Under the pieces are notes generated by a model. That model saw nothing but the letters and a program-made list of their open reading frames with translations. It made no database searches and was not told the DNA's origin. Of a stretch of 5,957 nucleotides of DNA, positions 5,158 to 5,957 are shown one piece after another. The stretch covers positions 1-5,957 of the forward strand of contig JASHUV010000126.1 of the NCBI GenBank assembly GCA_030039825.1, given 5' to 3'. The stretch is from Thermoplasmata archaeon. GTDB lineage: Archaea > Thermoplasmatota > Thermoplasmata > Lutacidiplasmatales > UBA184. The position numbers and the translations under genes were made by a program. Each line of letters starts with the position of its first letter. The stretch's first letter is position 1.

Positions 5158-5957
5158 GGTTCGGCGTCCTCACGGGCGGTGGGGACTGCCCGGGGCTCAA
5201 CGCGGCGATACGCGCGGTCGTCCTGAAGGCCGCCCGCGCCGGCCATGAGAGCGTCGGCTTCCTCGACGGCTGGAAGGGGGTCCGCGACGGGCTCTCCCGC
5301 CCGCTCACGCCCGGGGATGTCACCGAGATCCTCACCCGGGGCGGGACGGTCCTCGGCACCTCCCGGACGAACCCGTTCAAGTCCGAGGCCGACGCGGCGA
5401 AGGTCGAGGCGACCCTCGCCGGGCTCGGGATCGACGTCCTCGTCGCGATCGGGGGGGACGACACCCTCTCGGCGGCCCGCTCCCTCGCGCGGCGCGGTCG
5501 ACGGGTCGTCGGCGTCCCGAAGACGATGGACAACGATGTCGGCGCCACGGACTGGACGTTCGGCTTCGACTCCGCCTCGTCGGTCTCCGCGGACGCCCTC
5601 CTGCGATTGCGCGATACCGCGCTCAGCCACCACCGCGTCATCGTCCTCGAGGTGATGGGGCGCGACGCCGGCTGGGTCGCCTGGGCGACGGGTCTCGCCG
5701 GCGGGGCCGACGCCACGCTCCTTCCCGAGGAGCCGTACGACGAGGCCGCCCTCCTCGCTCGGGTCCGCCGGGCGCTGGCGGCACGCCGGGCCGCCCTCGT
5801 CGTGGTCTCCGAGGGCATCGACCTCGGGCCCCGGAAGGGGGAGGTCGGCGGGACCGACGAGTTCGCCCACGAGCTCCTCAAGGAGCGGCGGGTCGGCGAG
5901 GAGGTCGCCCGGCGGATCGAGGCGGCGACGGGGGCGGAGACCCGCAGCGCCGCGATC
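5154..5957 (+). CDS. pfp: Phosphofructokinase, probably pyrophosphate-dependent; C-terminus cut by the window edge
   Basis: This enzyme is predicted to phosphorylate fructose 6-phosphate at C1 in glycolysis, or to reverse this in gluconeogenesis if PPi is the donor. The 268 visible codons run without a stop and cover most of a family member of about 340-370 residues. The donor loop is GVLTGGGDCPGLNAAIRAVV (residues 4-23). IGGDDT (99-104) and PKTMDND (122-128) carry Asp103 and Lys123 where ATP-dependent enzymes have two glycines, the recognised PPi signature. Asp126 and Asp128 are the catalytic acids. VMGRDAGWVA (168-177) and SEGID (219-223) are the sugar-phosphate side motifs. The GTG start at 5154 overlaps the peptidase stop (GTGA), has GAGGT 6 bases upstream, and puts the first strand at the N-terminus. 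PPi dependence is inferred from the two residues. Some members with related signatures have relaxed donor specificity or use other sugar phosphates. Confidence 0.93.
   Translation, partial: MRFGVLTGGGDCPGLNAAIRAVVLKAARAGHESVGFLDGWKGVRDGLSRPLTPGDVTEILTRGGTVLGTSRTNPFKSEADAAKVEATLAGLGIDVLVAIGGDDTLSAARSLARRGRRVVGVPKTMDNDVGATDWTFGFDSASSVSADALLRLRDTALSHHRVIVLEVMGRDAGWVAWATGLAGGADATLLPEEPYDEAALLARVRRALAARRAALVVVSEGIDLGPRKGEVGGTDEFAHELLKERRVGEEVARRIEAATGAETRSAAI

Noticed and set aside
5046..5881. Two long minus-strand frames over the phosphofructokinase gene
   Set aside because: They are antisense to a gene with full phosphofructokinase motifs and have no recognisable domains of their own.
1..5957. 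Search for CRISPR arrays, tRNA or rRNA genes, insertion sequences and terminators
   Set aside because: I saw no repeated spacer pattern, cloverleaf-like or rRNA segment, transposase motif, terminal inverted repeats or hairpin followed by a T-run. The genes fill nearly all the window.

Overview
The window is GC-rich DNA (about 70% by eye) packed with protein genes. I see six coding regions, two of them cut by the window edges, and no RNA gene, mobile element, CRISPR array or long non-coding stretch. The largest gap is the 144-base divergent intergenic region at 3904-4047. Leucine is mostly CTC rather than CTG, and GAG, GTC and ATC dominate. Single AT-rich boxes stand upstream of several starts in otherwise GC-only spacers. 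Together with a short prokaryotic ATP sulfurylase and a PPi-type phosphofructokinase, this suggests an uncultured high-GC archaeon, perhaps of the Thermoplasmatota. That is an inference of moderate confidence, and a GC-rich bacterium is not excluded.

Minus-strand block (3903 down to 1). In transcription order it holds a PAPS-type sulfotransferase (3903-3067), a family 2 glycosyltransferase (3070-2024) overlapping it by four bases (ATGA), a HAD-IB phosphatase resembling MtnX (1966-1211) and ATP sulfurylase, sat (1149 to beyond base 1). Sulfate activation by Sat, one enzyme that would consume activated sulfate and one that builds glycosidic bonds suggest a pathway making a sulfated glycan or glycolipid. 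APS kinase, needed to turn APS into PAPS, is not in the window and may lie beyond the left edge. The HAD phosphatase has no obvious step in this scheme.

Plus-strand block (4048 to the right edge). An M24B Xaa-Pro peptidase (4048-5157) overlaps by four bases (GTGA) the start of a phosphofructokinase (5154 to beyond 5957). The kinase's active site carries Asp and Lys at the two positions that mark pyrophosphate-dependent enzymes.

The two blocks are divergent. An AT-rich box lies about 33 bases upstream of each of the two divergent start codons, which fits archaeal promoters with very short leaders, although the sulfotransferase also has a Shine-Dalgarno-like sequence that such a short transcript would not contain. 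Most other long open frames here, including frames of 449 and 634 codons, are antisense or out-of-frame shadows produced by the high GC content. I found nothing I would call a wholly new system. The most interesting element is the sulfotransferase, glycosyltransferase and ATP sulfurylase cluster.
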